Below, one piece after another: positions 12,701-23,889 of a DNA stretch of 64,000 nucleotides (position 1 is the first letter of the stretch; every line of letters begins with the position of its first letter). The stretch covers positions 554,859-618,858 of the forward strand of contig VWZP01006638.1 of NCBI GenBank assembly GCA_013396995.1, given 5' to 3'. The notes under the pieces are model-generated. The model had not been told where the DNA came from and did not search any database. It worked only from the letters and a program-made list of their open reading frames with translations. The stretch is from Dicaeum eximium (taxonomy: Eukaryota; Chordata; Aves; Passeriformes; Dicaeidae). A program made the translations under genes and the position numbers.

Positions 12701-15153
12701 CAGTTTTAAATTCTTTTTGTAGGTAGGGCAGTGTGGTAAAATGAAGACCAGAAGAGTGCATGTACACTTAGGTATAGTGCAACAGGAACAATTGGTGTTT
12801 GACTTGATAACCTTTTGTTATGGAAAGTGCTTTGTCTCATTATCCTGCTCTTTGAAATTTCTCCCTCATTCCCTTTTCTGTGCTTCATGCTAAACTGCCC
12901 TCCTTTCTTTTCCACATTTGACATAGTTTGCTATCAGCTATCAGAAAAATGCATTTTTGTATGCATGGGAGCTTTATTATTATCTGCTCTGTCATTGCTA
13001 GAAAGGATTTCCACAGTGATGGAAGTACCTTCAGCTGTCACTTTAGCATGCAGTCAGCAAGCAAAGCAAAACTATCCATGCTGCGTGATTTTTATCAAAT
13101 TAGTCTTACTTCCCTCAGGACAGAAGTCATTTACTTGAAATGCTATCTCACAAGTGGAAAAAACGGAGTAATCCTGGTTGCAGCCAGATGGAGCAAATTC
13201 AATCCTGTGTAATGTAACCGGACTACCTGCAAAATCACATGTTCCTTTTAGGCATGTAGCAGATAAAACTGAGCAGAAACACTAGAGTATTGTAAATATT
13301 ATGTTTACAATTTTTTACCAATTAATATTTAATTTATTTATAGCCTGTTGCAAAAGTAATCACATCTGTACAACAGAAAGCAGGAAGAACAATCACTGCT
13401 CGAATCACAGGCCGAGTTGATATGGGACAAAAATCCAGAGCTTCTGGGAGTTTAGCGGTGATGGGAGTTGCTCCACCTATGAGTTCAGTTATTGTTGAGA
13501 AACATCATCCAGTCACTCAGGTAAATCAGATTATGCTTCTTAAAATATTTTTATTACGACACATCTGGTAATAGCTTGAAGAAAAATTACTTTGTGAAGA
13601 GGTATTAGAAAAAGCTCAGACTTGAGGCCTGTTGAAAACAGCAAACAGTACTTCCTGTCTTTGTGTAGAAGGCTTGTGAGATGTCATGGTTTAACCCCAG
13701 GCAGCAGCCAAGCCCCACACAGCCACTCACTCAGTCCCCCACCAGAGAGTTTGGGGAGAGAATCAGAAGGGTAAAAGCTGGAGAACTCACGGGCTAAGAA
13801 AAAGACAGTTCAATAGGGAAAGCAAAGGCTGTGCACACAAGCAAAACAAACCAAGCAGTTAATCCAGTGCTTCCTGTGAGCAGGCAGGTGTTCAGCCATC
13901 TCCAGGGAGCCGGGCCCCATCATGCAAAATGGTTACTTGGGAAGACAAATGACATCACCACAAATGTCCCCCACCCCTTACTCCTTCCTTCCCCCTCTTT
14001 AGACACTGAGCTTGTATAAAGTGGGGGAAGGAAGGAGTAACAGGGGGAAGAAAGGAGCTTGGTGCCACAGTCTGGAATATCCCTCTGGTCAGTTTGGGTC
14101 ACCTGTCATCCTGGCTGTGTCTCCTCCCAGCCTGCCAAGCACCCCCAGTCCCCTCACCAGCATGGCAGTACCAAAAGCAGAAAAGGCCCCCATTTCCTGC
14201 TATGACTCACAGCTATGTGGCTCGCTGCATGTAGCTTTCAAGAATTTGGACTCCTAAGCAGAAATTAATATTTAAATTTTATGTTCTTAGGAGTTTAGAG
14301 ATTCAGTGTGGTAATTATTTCATTAAGAACAATTTCTGGATTCAGATTTTTTGAGTGGTGTAACAAGGAAAGTACCTGAATTACTGTAAAAAAACCTGTC
14401 TTTTGAAAATGTAATAAATGCAACAGCCCTAGAGATATATTCTGTATACCCATTCTGCAAATAAAAATCTTAAGTCAAGTATTTGTCTTGAGTTAATTTG
14501 AGAGGGAAGAGAATTTACTTTGATTAAAAGCAGAATGACTACTCTTTATTACACTAAGGTGGCTAGTTTTATGGGCAGAAAATTAATTCTTGATAAAATT
14601 GCAAACCTTTTCTTTTCAAAGATCTTTCAGAGACTGCCTCATAGCATATACTTCAAAAGGAAAGTTGGCATGATTAAATTAGCACTGCATGGGAAAATTG
14701 TGAACAGTATGGTAAAAAACTAAAACAAACCAACCTCGAAATAAGATTGAGGAGGTGATAAAAGCTCAATATACTTAGTTAACTGAAGTTTAGCACTTTG
14801 TATTCTAAAAAGTGTATTACAGATCAGAAAGGAAAAAAGCCTACTCTTTCTGTTAAGTGACCATTTATTTTTTCCTTCTTGATAAGTGTATTTCAGTTTG
14901 CTGAATTTCAGGTCTTTCTTTTTAAACTACGGCTCACCTAGATCTATTTTAATGTGAATTTTTTGTGTCATTAAGTGTTTTGATGTATCTGATTACTTTT
15001 CAGCAAACCATATCACAAGCCACTGCTGCTAAGTATCCTCGAACTGTGCTTCATTCTTCTGGCTCTACCTCTGCAAGACCTGCAGGACAGCTTGGGCGAG
15101 TGCTTCAGGGCCAAACTCATGCCAGTGTTCAGTCAATAAAAGTTGTTGACTGA
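3598..15153 (+). CDS. POC5: POC5 centriolar protein, nine exons, 5' incomplete
   Basis: POC5 is a centrin-binding protein of the distal centriole lumen, needed for centriole elongation and normal cell-cycle progression. Nine exons join in frame: 3598-3770, 4148-4324, 6521-6625, 7311-7490, 8574-8736, 11513-11631, 12389-12502, 13344-13520 and 15004-15153. They encode about 451 residues, against roughly 575 for the human protein, ending in SIKVVD and TGA. The order matches the family: first centrin-binding repeat (VDLWSGSLK, TELKNW), a charged coiled coil, a second repeat (FTLWRIQHVKAKQ), a third (LMKKVWAAWRSV), the conserved block KKAFMRGVCALNLEAM, a Ser/Pro-rich variable linker, and a conserved tail (RTITARITGR, VEKHHPVTQ, TAAKYPRT). 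All introns are GT-AG and the phases agree. The tail-to-tail position with ANKDD1B matches other vertebrates. Identification is from remembered family sequence; no search was run. Confidence 0.95.
4148..4324 (+). CDS. POC5: POC5 exon: centrin-binding repeat 1 and coiled coil
   Basis: 59 codons in phase 0, acceptor CTTTTCAG, donor GAA|GTAATA. It begins TNILTELKNW, completing repeat 1, and continues as a strongly charged helix with a heptad pattern (KHATQVKQLQNEM). The GTAATA donor is weaker than those of the neighbouring exons; reading through it meets a stop about 36 codons later (4432). Confidence 0.93.
6521..6625 (+). CDS. POC5: POC5 exon: centrin-binding repeat 2
   Basis: 35 codons, phase 0, acceptor TTTTTCCAG, donor GAG|GTATGT. 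It encodes a basic helix followed by LMRKFTLWRIQHVKAKQE, which has the aromatic-Trp-Arg spacing of the second centrin-binding repeat. Nearly 2.2 kb of AT-rich intron precedes it. Confidence 0.93.
7311..7490 (+). CDS. POC5: POC5 exon: centrin-binding repeat 3
   Basis: 60 codons, phase 0, acceptor ACTTCCTAAG, donor GAG|GTAAAA. The motif LMKKVWAAWRSV is the third centrin-binding repeat. It is followed by a conserved Cys/Ala-rich helix (AKACQLRAEDLCIQL) and NDYEAKIAE. Confidence 0.94.
8574..8736 (+). CDS. POC5: POC5 exon: most conserved helical block
   Basis: 163 bases ending in phase 1, acceptor TGTTTTGTAG, donor G|GTGAGT. It encodes a helix (TKAEIQRLHSERDQYEDTM) running into KKAFMRGVCALNLEAM, the most invariant stretch of POC5. 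Confidence 0.94.
8737..11512 (+). other. POC5 intron, 2.8 kb
   Basis: The longest POC5 intron in the window. It holds T-rich runs near 8770-8870, a short (TA)n at about 10600-10613, a CTAC/TTAC-rich tract near 11345-11363 and a moderately GC-rich segment at about 9240-9510 that could be an old interspersed repeat I cannot name. No RNA gene or nested exon was recognised. Confidence 0.6.
11513..11631 (+). CDS. POC5: POC5 exon: proline-rich linker
   Basis: 119 bases: two finish the split codon, then 39 codons in phase 0; donor ATG|GTAAGC. It contains SPPPPPAAA, typical of the fast-evolving, probably disordered linker. Identification rests on phase and position more than on residue identity. Confidence 0.85.
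12389..12502 (+). CDS. POC5: POC5 exon: Ser/Thr-rich linker
   Basis: 38 codons, phase 0, acceptor TTCATTTCAG, donor CTG|GTAACA. It is rich in Ser and Thr (TSTTSGSGLTSTQ), as in this part of the human protein. It is not individually diagnostic, but it keeps the frame and splice signals between two solid exons. Confidence 0.82.
13344..13520 (+). CDS. POC5: POC5 exon: conserved C-terminal block
   Basis: 59 codons, phase 0, acceptor TTTATTTATAG, donor CAG|GTAAAT. It carries QQKAGRTITARITGR, MGVAPPMSSVIVEK and HHPVTQ, blocks shared almost unchanged with mammalian POC5. Confidence 0.94.
13682..14190 (+). mobile_element. Solo LTR fragment in POC5 intron (family A, copy 1)
   Basis: It starts with TGTCATGGTTTAACCCCAG, the usual 5' end of a common songbird ERV LTR, and runs through a GC-rich U3-like region. 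It aligns by eye with the copy at 60877, for example the shared blocks around GGCAGGTGTTCAGCCATCTC and GGAATATCCCT. The last ~200 bases of the family are missing, so it is 3'-truncated. No internal viral genes are present and it lies within one intron. Confidence 0.75.
15004..15153 (+). CDS. POC5: POC5 terminal coding exon
   Basis: 49 codons plus TGA, acceptor GATTACTTTTCAG. It encodes QTISQATAAKYPRTVL and ends SVQSIKVVD, the conserved POC5 C terminus. Confidence 0.95.
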   Translation, partial: QTISQATAAKYPRTVLHSSGSTSARPAGQLGRVLQGQTHASVQSIKVVD

Positions 15154-15425
15154 CTATCTTTCTCACCAGTAGGGGTTTTTAATCAAGGTACCTCTTCCCA
15201 GTCTTTTCAGATTTGATGCAATAAGGCCTAAAGTACATATCATGTTTATACCCTTTTCTAAAAAAGGAAGGTTTTTTAAGTAAAAGTGCTTTTATAATAA
15301 AACCTGGAGGGGAAAAAAGAACTTGAACTGTCATTCTACCTCCCAACTTTTATTATTAAGACAAACACTTTTTATTTAAGGAATCTTTTGCACACTTTTA
15401 AATAAAGGATACAATGTGATTTTTG
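15154..15425 (+). other. POC5: POC5 3' UTR
   Basis: AT-rich sequence directly after the stop, with two AATAAA signals at 15296-15301 and 15401-15406. The second probably sets the transcript end near 15425; this end is inferred. Confidence 0.6.
15296..15406 (+). promoter_or_regulatory. Two candidate POC5 polyadenylation signals
   Basis: Exact AATAAA hexamers at 15296-15301 and 15401-15406. Either could serve; the second is followed by T-rich sequence typical of a downstream element. Confidence 0.55.
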
Positions 15426-18400
15426 TCTGAATCTCTTGTTTAATCCCAATGATTGTAACATCTATGTTCAAGAGAAAATGAATTTTTTTTTTTTGTTACA
15501 AACATTTTAGTTGCTTATGCAAGTAAGTGTAGTTGACATACACTTTAATTATATCCTACAACACTATTCAAATAGAGAACAGCAGGGTAGCATCCTCCAC
15601 ACCCAGGATCCAGTTTAGGCTAGGCATGGTACCCAGTCCATCAAATTCTTAAACATTTTCATTTTCCAAGCTACTGTTGCAGAACTTGATGAATACTGTA
15701 GGGTTCCAAGCATCTGTACATCAGATCCCTAATTCCAAAACCTTAGGATTTACTGCTCTGTTCTTCATATTCCTGAAGTGCCCTGCAGCACAGTCAAGGT
15801 TGCAAACAGGAGGGCAATTTGGAATAAGACTTCAGACTAAGATACAGATCACCTTTTTAGTACAAACAGTAGGATTCAGCACAAAATAATGCTAGCTTTG
15901 TGCAAACAGAAAAGGCAATTAAATTACATGATAAAACTGTTGCTATGTTATAAAGAAGATCACATCAAAGTGATCAGATACTTATTTTTCAGATATTAAC
16001 TATATTCAGTAATAAGAAAACCTTTAAAGATATTCAGCAGGACACTGCCAAGTATTAATTCAAGATATGAACAAGAAATAAATAAATAATTGCTAGTATT
16101 AAATGTCAAATGCTCATTTGAGGGTATGTATACAGTATTATGCCATGACAAGATTTTGCAGCCAGCCACACGTGGTGTTTACACATGATATTTTTGTGTT
16201 TCTTCACTACATAAATCAAATGCTGCAGTAGACAGATTTGTCATAATCTTGGCAATAATTTATAAAAACCTGAAACCCAAATGAGGCCAGATGCCTGCTT
16301 ATTTCTGGAAGTGTTAATTGATTTATACACATAACTTTCACTTACTAAATTTAATTTTTTTCATGTAGAAAACATCTTATTTACATTTCACATCAAACAC
16401 AAAGTAGCTTAATTTGCATTTCCAGTACAGAATTACTTTATCAGTATTAGGTCAGGTGTAGAAAGTGTAAGTGGTGAATCTTGCTTAGCAGTTATAAACT
16501 ACCAGTCAGCTGTTTGCTCTTGAATTTTTTACCTTTCTGTGTAGCAAGCATTTGAGAAAAAAATAAGAATTTCAGGCATGCAAATTCTTCTAGGGTGGAA
16601 AAAGTTGTACAACTTCAACATAGGTTTTGTTTCCCAAAAAGATATTTGAAAGCCACTTTCCATCTGGCATGTAATTCCATCATATATGCCAAGTTTTGTT
16701 GATGAACTCATGAAATGACACATTTCCTGTAGTCCATGCTGGTGCTAATTGAAGCTCTGATCTTCTCTGTGAAGTTAAAGAAAACATTTGATTGGTGTGC
16801 TCTGCTTTGCACAAGGTCAGACTAACTCAAGGATGGCCAGTCACAATTTAACCATGCGTGCAGGAGATGAGGGAAGCAAAGTTTGCACGTGAAACCGTAA
16901 GTCTGACATAAATGCCTTTTCTCAAGCAGCCTCATCCCTCAGGAAGGGCAGTCCCAGAAAAGAAGAAAGTGTCCTTCCCTGCCCTGGCCACAGCTTCCCA
17001 GCACGAGCAGGGACCTCAGCATGGCACTGCAGTCTCGTGGAGGACACTGTAACGTGCTCTGTAGCAACTTACCAGCTAAAGGCTGAAGTCCTGCTCCACC
17101 AGATCTTCATATGTTTAACGGGATTCTGATGAGCCAGTCATGTACCATGTAACCAGATGAGCAACATTCTGTTGCCATGTTCCTGGTAACTTTTTTTTCC
17201 CGGTGCAATACACAAAGTATTTGTGCTTTTGCACTTTAGAAGTTCCAAGAGGTTTTAAACTTACTCATTTACTCTTACTACCTTTCTCATCTAGCAGAAA
17301 AATGAAGACTGAAGGTTACAAAAGTTAAAAAAAATCGCATTTTATCCTAACACTACTGTTAAGATATAAAAAATGCCTAATACATCTTAAAATTAATTTT
17401 TCCTTTCATTTTTCCCCAAGCTGTAGAAATACACCCCGGAGTAGTATTAACAAATATGATATGTGCTGTAGAAGTACTGTTTTCCCAGCATTTGAGAGGC
17501 CAAAACCAGAAACTCCTGTTTTATGGCAGCTGTGCAGATAGAGCATGAGCCAAATTGCTCTGTGTCATGAGGTTCCCCAGATCTTCACTTGTAGCATGAC
17601 CCCCAAGACCCTTCTATGATGCTCACAGCTTCTAGTTTTGGTCTCCAAAGAGGAAGGTTCCTTTAGGCCAAGAGGGAGAGCAGAAGTGCCCTGTGCTGCT
17701 ACAGTACTGCTTCCCAGGAACCAGGGACAAGGCTTGTACCCCTTCACTGTGGGATACTTGCATAGTTTAAAAAGCAACACTGCCTTGTGGGGTTTTTTAT
17801 CCTGTATATTATGTTAGGCCATTCAGATATTGTTACATGTCCGCTGTTTTTCAATAGCTTTAATTTGTTCATCTGTGAACTTCCAGAACACTGCCAGATT
17901 TTTTCCATTGACAGGGTTTTAACTGGTTGTATGCTAGATTCCAAAGGGAGGAATGGATTTGCTTGGTCTGTGTACTGTGATCTTGTTTGAAGGACACGCT
18001 GAAGTCTGACCCATTACCACTATGAGCTAGATGTGTCTGAAAAAGAAAGCAGATGATAAACTTTGTAACAGAGCTGGGAACCTTTGCTCAGTGAGGTCCT
18101 GTACAGATGTAGCTGCTGACAGATTATTTACTCAGTGCCTTTAAAGGAACTGTGAATGGCTCATAGAAACAGAACTGAAACAAAGCATTCCAGTGTCTGT
18201 TGCTATGTATTACTAAGTTAATTGCAATATAAGCCACTGTCTCTGGTACTTGATACACAAAAGCAAAGTAACAGCAACTGTTGTGTCAGCACTGCTGTGC
18301 TGCTTGGTTCTGTCTATGTCATGTTTAGAACACATCTCAGTTTCAGGCACCGTTCTTTCCCTTTTCTCTTGCTTCCAAAGCACTAATCTCTCGCTGGGGG

Positions 18401-20729
18401 GAGGGTAGGCACCATGGGCACAGCCTGCTCAACCTGTTCCTCTGCCCTGTCAGCTTCCCTTGGATGAAGTGGGGACTTCCAGATCCTTTGCTGGCACCAT
18501 CAGCCATTAGGTTTATCATGGGGACTCCCATTCAGCTAAGTGTCTAAACACCAGTGTGCACATGTGTTGAACATGGATCTAGTTTCATTCCTGCATAATT
18601 AAAATCAGGTAGAATCCAGAACCATATGGATCTTACCCTCCAGATTAAAAGAGATGTTGCTACTGTATGCATGGCTCACCTGAGACAGGTGGTGTTTGTA
18701 ACACCTGAAACAGGAGTGATGGGTGAAAAGGTTCCACAAACAAATCTCTTGTTTGGGCACCTGGGCAAAACCCATGTCAATCAGTGATTTCAGTCCTAGC
18801 TGAGCTGTGCCCAGGAACATTCCTAGGTAGGTTCTGTATTTTATTACGTTTATGTACTAGTCCTGTTTCAAATCCATCTTCAAAGGGAAAAAATTTCTTT
18901 ACGGATTTGATAGAGGATGACAAAGCAGATACTAAGCAAAAAAACGGAAATGGCAGTAGGCCACATCTTAAAAATGCTAAGCATAAAGTGCTTAATTCCA
19001 AATGAAATTCAGAAAAATACCACAGGGTTATTTCCTAACCTTACTAGAGACTTACAGAGAAAAAAAGTTACAGTTCAGTAACTAAGCATTGTCGTGTATG
19101 TTTGGTTCCATTTATCTGATGTATCTTTATTTCATGCTTCCTGATGTATGCAAGGTAAAATTTAGGATGTTCTATAGGACAGCTTCAGCGTCTCTCTGAT
19201 TAGATAATTTTCTTGTGATGTTTAATTTTAAAAAAAATAAAATTTAAAAAAAAAAAAAACTCAAGCAAACAAAAAAACCCAACCCTTTGCAGCAACACAG
19301 CTTCCCTTTGCTGCTGTGTTTTGAGGCAATGGCAAGCTGGGGTAGTAACAGCTGCCCTCAAATCCAGATAAACCCAGCCTGGACAATGATAGGGAAGGGT
19401 TGGGTAGAAGTGATAAGGAGAAAAAAGGGCAAACAGAGAGATGTCACTCACACTATAGTATCATGTGCCCTTCCTCTCAGCTACATGACATTTCCTTTTG
19501 TAACTAATGCTTTGTCACAAATGATAAGTCAGCTGAATAACAAAAAGACAGTCCTTAAAATAATGGTTCAAAATGCTGTAGTTCCTGTATGGTAACACCA
19601 CCAGTATCATAATCCATAGCCGTAAGATTCAAACTGTTCCAAAGGCTGCGCCCTCAGCTTAAGCCAATAGGATACAAACAATTATGTTTGTATTTCCCAA
19701 CATCTCTGGTGCTTCTGCAGAAAAGCATCTGCTTAACACCTTTTCTTCAGAAAATTCAGTGAACAATGCCAAGAGGTTGAGAATATTACGGGTTTACTGC
19801 TGTCAGACTTGTCATGTCTTGTGTGGTAACAGACTACTTCTAATTCCTCTTTAAGCCAAAAGAAACAATAATGTACCTGACAATTCCAGCTGAACTGGTG
19901 CAAATCAAATGCACAGTACAGACTCTAGAGGCATTCTTTGCAATAATTAATCTAGATCTGTGATTCACCAGTTTACACATTCTTAATGTGTAACATTAAG
20001 TGTCATGGATTTGGCCACTCAGGGCAGGAATGGGGAAGTAAAACCAGCTAATCCCTGCACCTGGTCTGGGACAGGGCCAGTATGCTCATACACTTGGCTA
20101 ACTCAGCAGGAAGCAGGAGTAAGAGCAAAGTCACAAATGGATATGGCTGCTACTTGTAGCACTTTAGAGAAGCCCATCACTATGCAGTGTGCATTTAAAT
20201 AACAACTAGGGAAAGAAGGTGAGAAATTCAGACAACCTAAGCCATGTCCTTCACACTTGTGAAATTCTTTTCCATCTCATTGATTTAAGTTTATAATTAA
20301 TACACAAGGAACAGAAGAGGAAGCTTCTGTTGTAGCTGAGCTCTTGCTAGCAATGGAGTCACAGACACCTTCACTCTGCTATTTTTCAACCACAAATTTT
20401 ACTGTACCAAAGGATCCAGGAATTAGCGTGGATCTATGTTATCCCAGCCATGATGCTGATGGCTGTTTGGATTTGGCTTAGTATCTCCCTCCATCCCTTT
20501 ATGTGTAGAGCACAAGGCAGGAAACTGCTAAGATCTGCTTACAATTTTACAGCTAGTCAGGAATAAAACCTGGATGGGCTAGAAATTTTCCCATTCCCAA
20601 TCCTAACTTTTTTTCTTCAAGGCCAATCTTGCTGCCTGCCAAAAGGAACCACCTCAGCCAAAAGGCACTTCAAAATCAGAACTGGCTTTTCCCTTAGGTA
20701 TCTTGTGTTTAATGAAAGACACCTCTTAC
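15426..20729. other. Interval between POC5 and the ANKDD1B remnant
   Basis: About 5.3 kb where the C-terminal death-domain exons of ANKDD1B (minus strand) would be expected. I looked for the Trp-rich death-domain blocks and found none. The stretch holds AT-rich DNA, an A-rich low-complexity tract at about 19228-19262 and only spurious open frames. Confidence 0.55.
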
Positions 20730-20825
20730 CTGTTTCATGGCAAAATACCTTTCTGCTTTAATGATCATATCTACAATGAGGGCATGATGGCTCCTTGATG
20801 CTGTGGCTAGTGCAGTTTTCCCATG
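20730..20825 (-). pseudogene. ANKDD1B: ANKDD1B remnant: last ankyrin exon found
   Basis: 32 codons with intact splice sites (acceptor TTTCAG, donor CAG|GTAAGA). It reads GKTALATASRSHH...VDMIIKAERYF, matching the final ankyrin repeat just before the death-domain linker. It is the 3'-most exon I can identify. Confidence 0.88.
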
Positions 20826-23790
20826 CTGAAAGCAGAGACGGTGGATCAGAACATTATCTTGGGTAAGTCTGTTATAGAAGAAAAACACAGGAACTGTTTA
20901 CAGAGCCCATCCATTTCTCTTTTTTTTCTTTTTTTTTTTTTTTCAGGAAAAGATATTTACTACAATTTTATGGCTTTTGGGTAGCTACAAGGAAGGTTCT
21001 ATGCTCTGCATAAGCTGTATCCCCTCAGCCCAGAGGTGGTCAATTTTCTCACACACTAAACTCCCCAGTAGAAAACTCTGGTGAGGTACAGCTGCTTTCA
21101 GAAACCAGCACTCAGACTGCTGCATACTTTGTACTGGTTTGCACACTCCAGTCACTGTGTCCACGTTCAAACTACCACAAATACAGTCCATTCCCATGCT
21201 ATGGTTAGACTGGCATTTCAGATGGACAGGCTGGCAAAGTTGGAAATCTCCAACTTAAACGGCAAACCTGTGCCTTGTTTTAGATGGTAAGAGAAGGTGG
21301 CTTACAGAATAAAAAGAGAATAATTTTTTCATTACAGCTGAAAGGAGCACAACTACAGGATGATGCTTCATGGGTGTAGAAGGAGTCACAATTATTCAAA
21401 GCCATTGCTGTAATTCCAGCTGCAGAGGTTTGCTCAGTCTACCTGAACCCATCTCTCTTGTCAGCACTTCGATGTACAGGCATCACAGTGGCTCTAAAGA
21501 GATTTCTCTGCAATTGTCTGTTTTGGATTTAAATATTCAGGGTGTTCACCACATAACAAGTGCTAGGTATGTCTAAAAATTAGATCTAAAGGAAGCCAAT
21601 CCCTTAATTAGAAGGTTCATTAATTAAATTATAAGGTATTTCAATTCTCCAGATAGTTAAAGTGTCCTAATATATGCCTTTTGAGTTCTAGCTCCTGGCT
21701 CTGCTCAAGATCATTCTAATTAACCTGTTTTTAGAAGAGCATCACATTGGAAGACAAGAAACATACATTTCATTAAATCTTTTAGGCATAGGCATATTTC
21801 ATATGTGAAAAGTCCAGACACCACAAGAGCTCTTTGGGCTCACCTCTGGAGAGGTGTGTCACAATAGAGCACGACACGAATCACAGAGACACAGCAAACT
21901 CCAGCCCAGGAAAAGGCGAAGAAGAAGAAACTTTATTTTGATTTTCATATTATATAGAGTTTTGGGAACGATTGGATTGGAGAATGAGGTCACCACCTCT
22001 CCAACCACACTGGTCAATGAAAAGGTCCATCAAACCTTTCTCCTCCCAGGAGAAGGAATGAAAACAAAAGGACAGTTAGAAAAACATCTGTGTGTTTACA
22101 GAAAAACCTCGTGAGAAACGTTATCACACAAATTAAAACATCAGAAGGCTGAAAATCAGGGCGACAGAGGTGCTCTGCATTTCACAGAGGGAGAGAGAGG
22201 CAGTGGATAAGGGGGGCATTTCTGTACCCCTATGCTAGTGTAGACACTGCTGGCATCCTGCATGCACATGTAGCACAGCAGTCTTGTACATGGGGAGCTC
22301 TCTGCACTACCAACCACAGACAGTTTTATCTGCAGATGAGATGAAGCAAGAGCTCCCAAGAGTGCATTTCCTGACCTCTGACAGGAGCAGATGCATGGCA
22401 TTCTCTGGAGACTAAGTACTCCTGCTGCCAGGGCATGGAGACCAGAAAAATGCTGTGCAATCCAAGCAGGCTCCCCTTCTTCCTCTCTACTGTTCAGCAA
22501 GGACAGTAACATTTTTGGCATCTCAGCACCAATTCAGTTCAAAGAGCCCTGTGCTTGCATATGTTCCTTGCAGTGGCATGGTCTCAGGGGTCATCCAGCA
22601 AATAGGAAAGGAAAAAGCTACTCCAAGAAATAAAACCAATGCAGAAAGGTGACTTGTACCAGAATTTGTACTGGCTCAGAGCCAAATTTTCATGACAAGT
22701 CCTGAGCTCTATCAGGGTTGCTGTAATACCAGGGCACTACCTTGCCCAAAGACTTGCAGGTGCTTAAGGTCATAGGCAATAAACAATTTTCTGTGTCTGC
22801 CTTTGGAATACAAATATGTTGAAAAAATTTCCCAGTGGATAAGGTGCTGTTTAAAGTGGATAAGATTTCATTCTGTGTTGACCCCTAAGAGAACTGCAAC
22901 CCTTTGGCAAGTGTAGGCATGATTCTAAATGGAAAATCTTAACTACAATGCAGCATCTTACCTCAGCATTCCAAAACATTCCAACCATGCAACCCACACA
23001 CAGAGCCCCAGGCCTCACATCAGGCTAAGGCAAAAAAAGACAATCCTAATCCATAAAGCTTCATTTCTCATCAGGACAGGTTTGTGCAGGAAAGTCACTT
23101 TTTAAAGTTACAAAAGGGCGAGATTTTGCTCATAATAAACATCAAATCCTTCAACTCAGTCATGCAGAGTATCAAGAAAAGTGGTAACAGTGCAAAAAGG
23201 AGCACTCAATCTTTCAGTAACTTAGCAAAATACAAAAATAGTGGGTTTGGTATTCTGTCCTTTCAAAAGCACTTCCCCAGCAACTTTGCTTTGGCAATTC
23301 TCCCAGCCATTGCCATTTTGTTTCTGTCTTTCAGGCAGAACATAATCTCAGGGTTTAAGTATCCACCTGAATGGATCTGGAATGTCACATGATTCTCAGA
23401 TGACCTGGAGTGCTAAAGGGCAAACTCTCCATCACTGCATCTGGTGAAGCTGCATCTCTCCTGAGCCTGGCTGCAGGTACACAGTTACAGGGAGCCACAG
23501 GCCATTTTCTCCTCTGCAAGCCTAGACCATTTTTTCCATGAAAGGTCTCTGGAAGAAGCATTTATCCTTCAAACTATGGAGCTTAGGAATTCTACAGCTC
23601 TTCACCAAAACCATTTCAGATCTCTGCAAGCTGCAGGTATAGCAATATTACAAGAAGGCTTTCTTTGTAGTCATCTTTACTTAGCAAACTCAACTGGCAA
23701 CATGCCCAGCTTTATGCACCTCTGTAAGGAAGATTATAAAACAAAAAATAAAATTATGTAATCCTTACATGTGTGAGGAATGCAATTTAC
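20826..23790. other. ANKDD1B intron with a probable LTR
   Basis: Contains a T-rich run (about 20920-20943), the probable minus-strand LTR at 21855-22130 and otherwise unremarkable DNA. The open frames around 22156-22652 show no recognisable protein. Confidence 0.5.
21855..22130 (-). mobile_element. Probable solo LTR, minus orientation
   Basis: The ends form a short terminal inverted repeat (TGTGTCACAAT at the left, ATCACACA at the right). Read on the minus strand it has a TATA-like CTATATAATATG followed within about 30 bases by AATAAAGTTTC, the compact promoter/poly(A) layout of an ERV LTR. It also resembles songbird ERV LTRs from memory. No target-site duplication is obvious and no coding region is attached. 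Confidence 0.5.
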
Positions 23791-23889
23791 CTTATCCATG
23801 GTCTTGAGATTGCAGCCTGACTTCTGCAGCACTTCCACCAACTCCACATTGCCAAGATCAGCTGCCAGATGTAGAGGGGTTTCCTGCCT
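23791..23889 (-). pseudogene. ANKDD1B: ANKDD1B remnant: ankyrin exon
   Basis: 33 codons, acceptor TTCCAG, donor AAG|GTAAAT. It reads RQETPLHLAADLGNVELVEV..KSGCNLKTMDK, an almost ideal ankyrin repeat with TPLH intact, and is the best-preserved exon of the set. Confidence 0.9.

Noticed and set aside
20920..20950. Long polypyrimidine tract followed by CAG, a perfect-looking plus-strand acceptor
   Set aside because: No open exon follows and it is antisense to the ANKDD1B remnant; more likely a poly(A)-derived T run.
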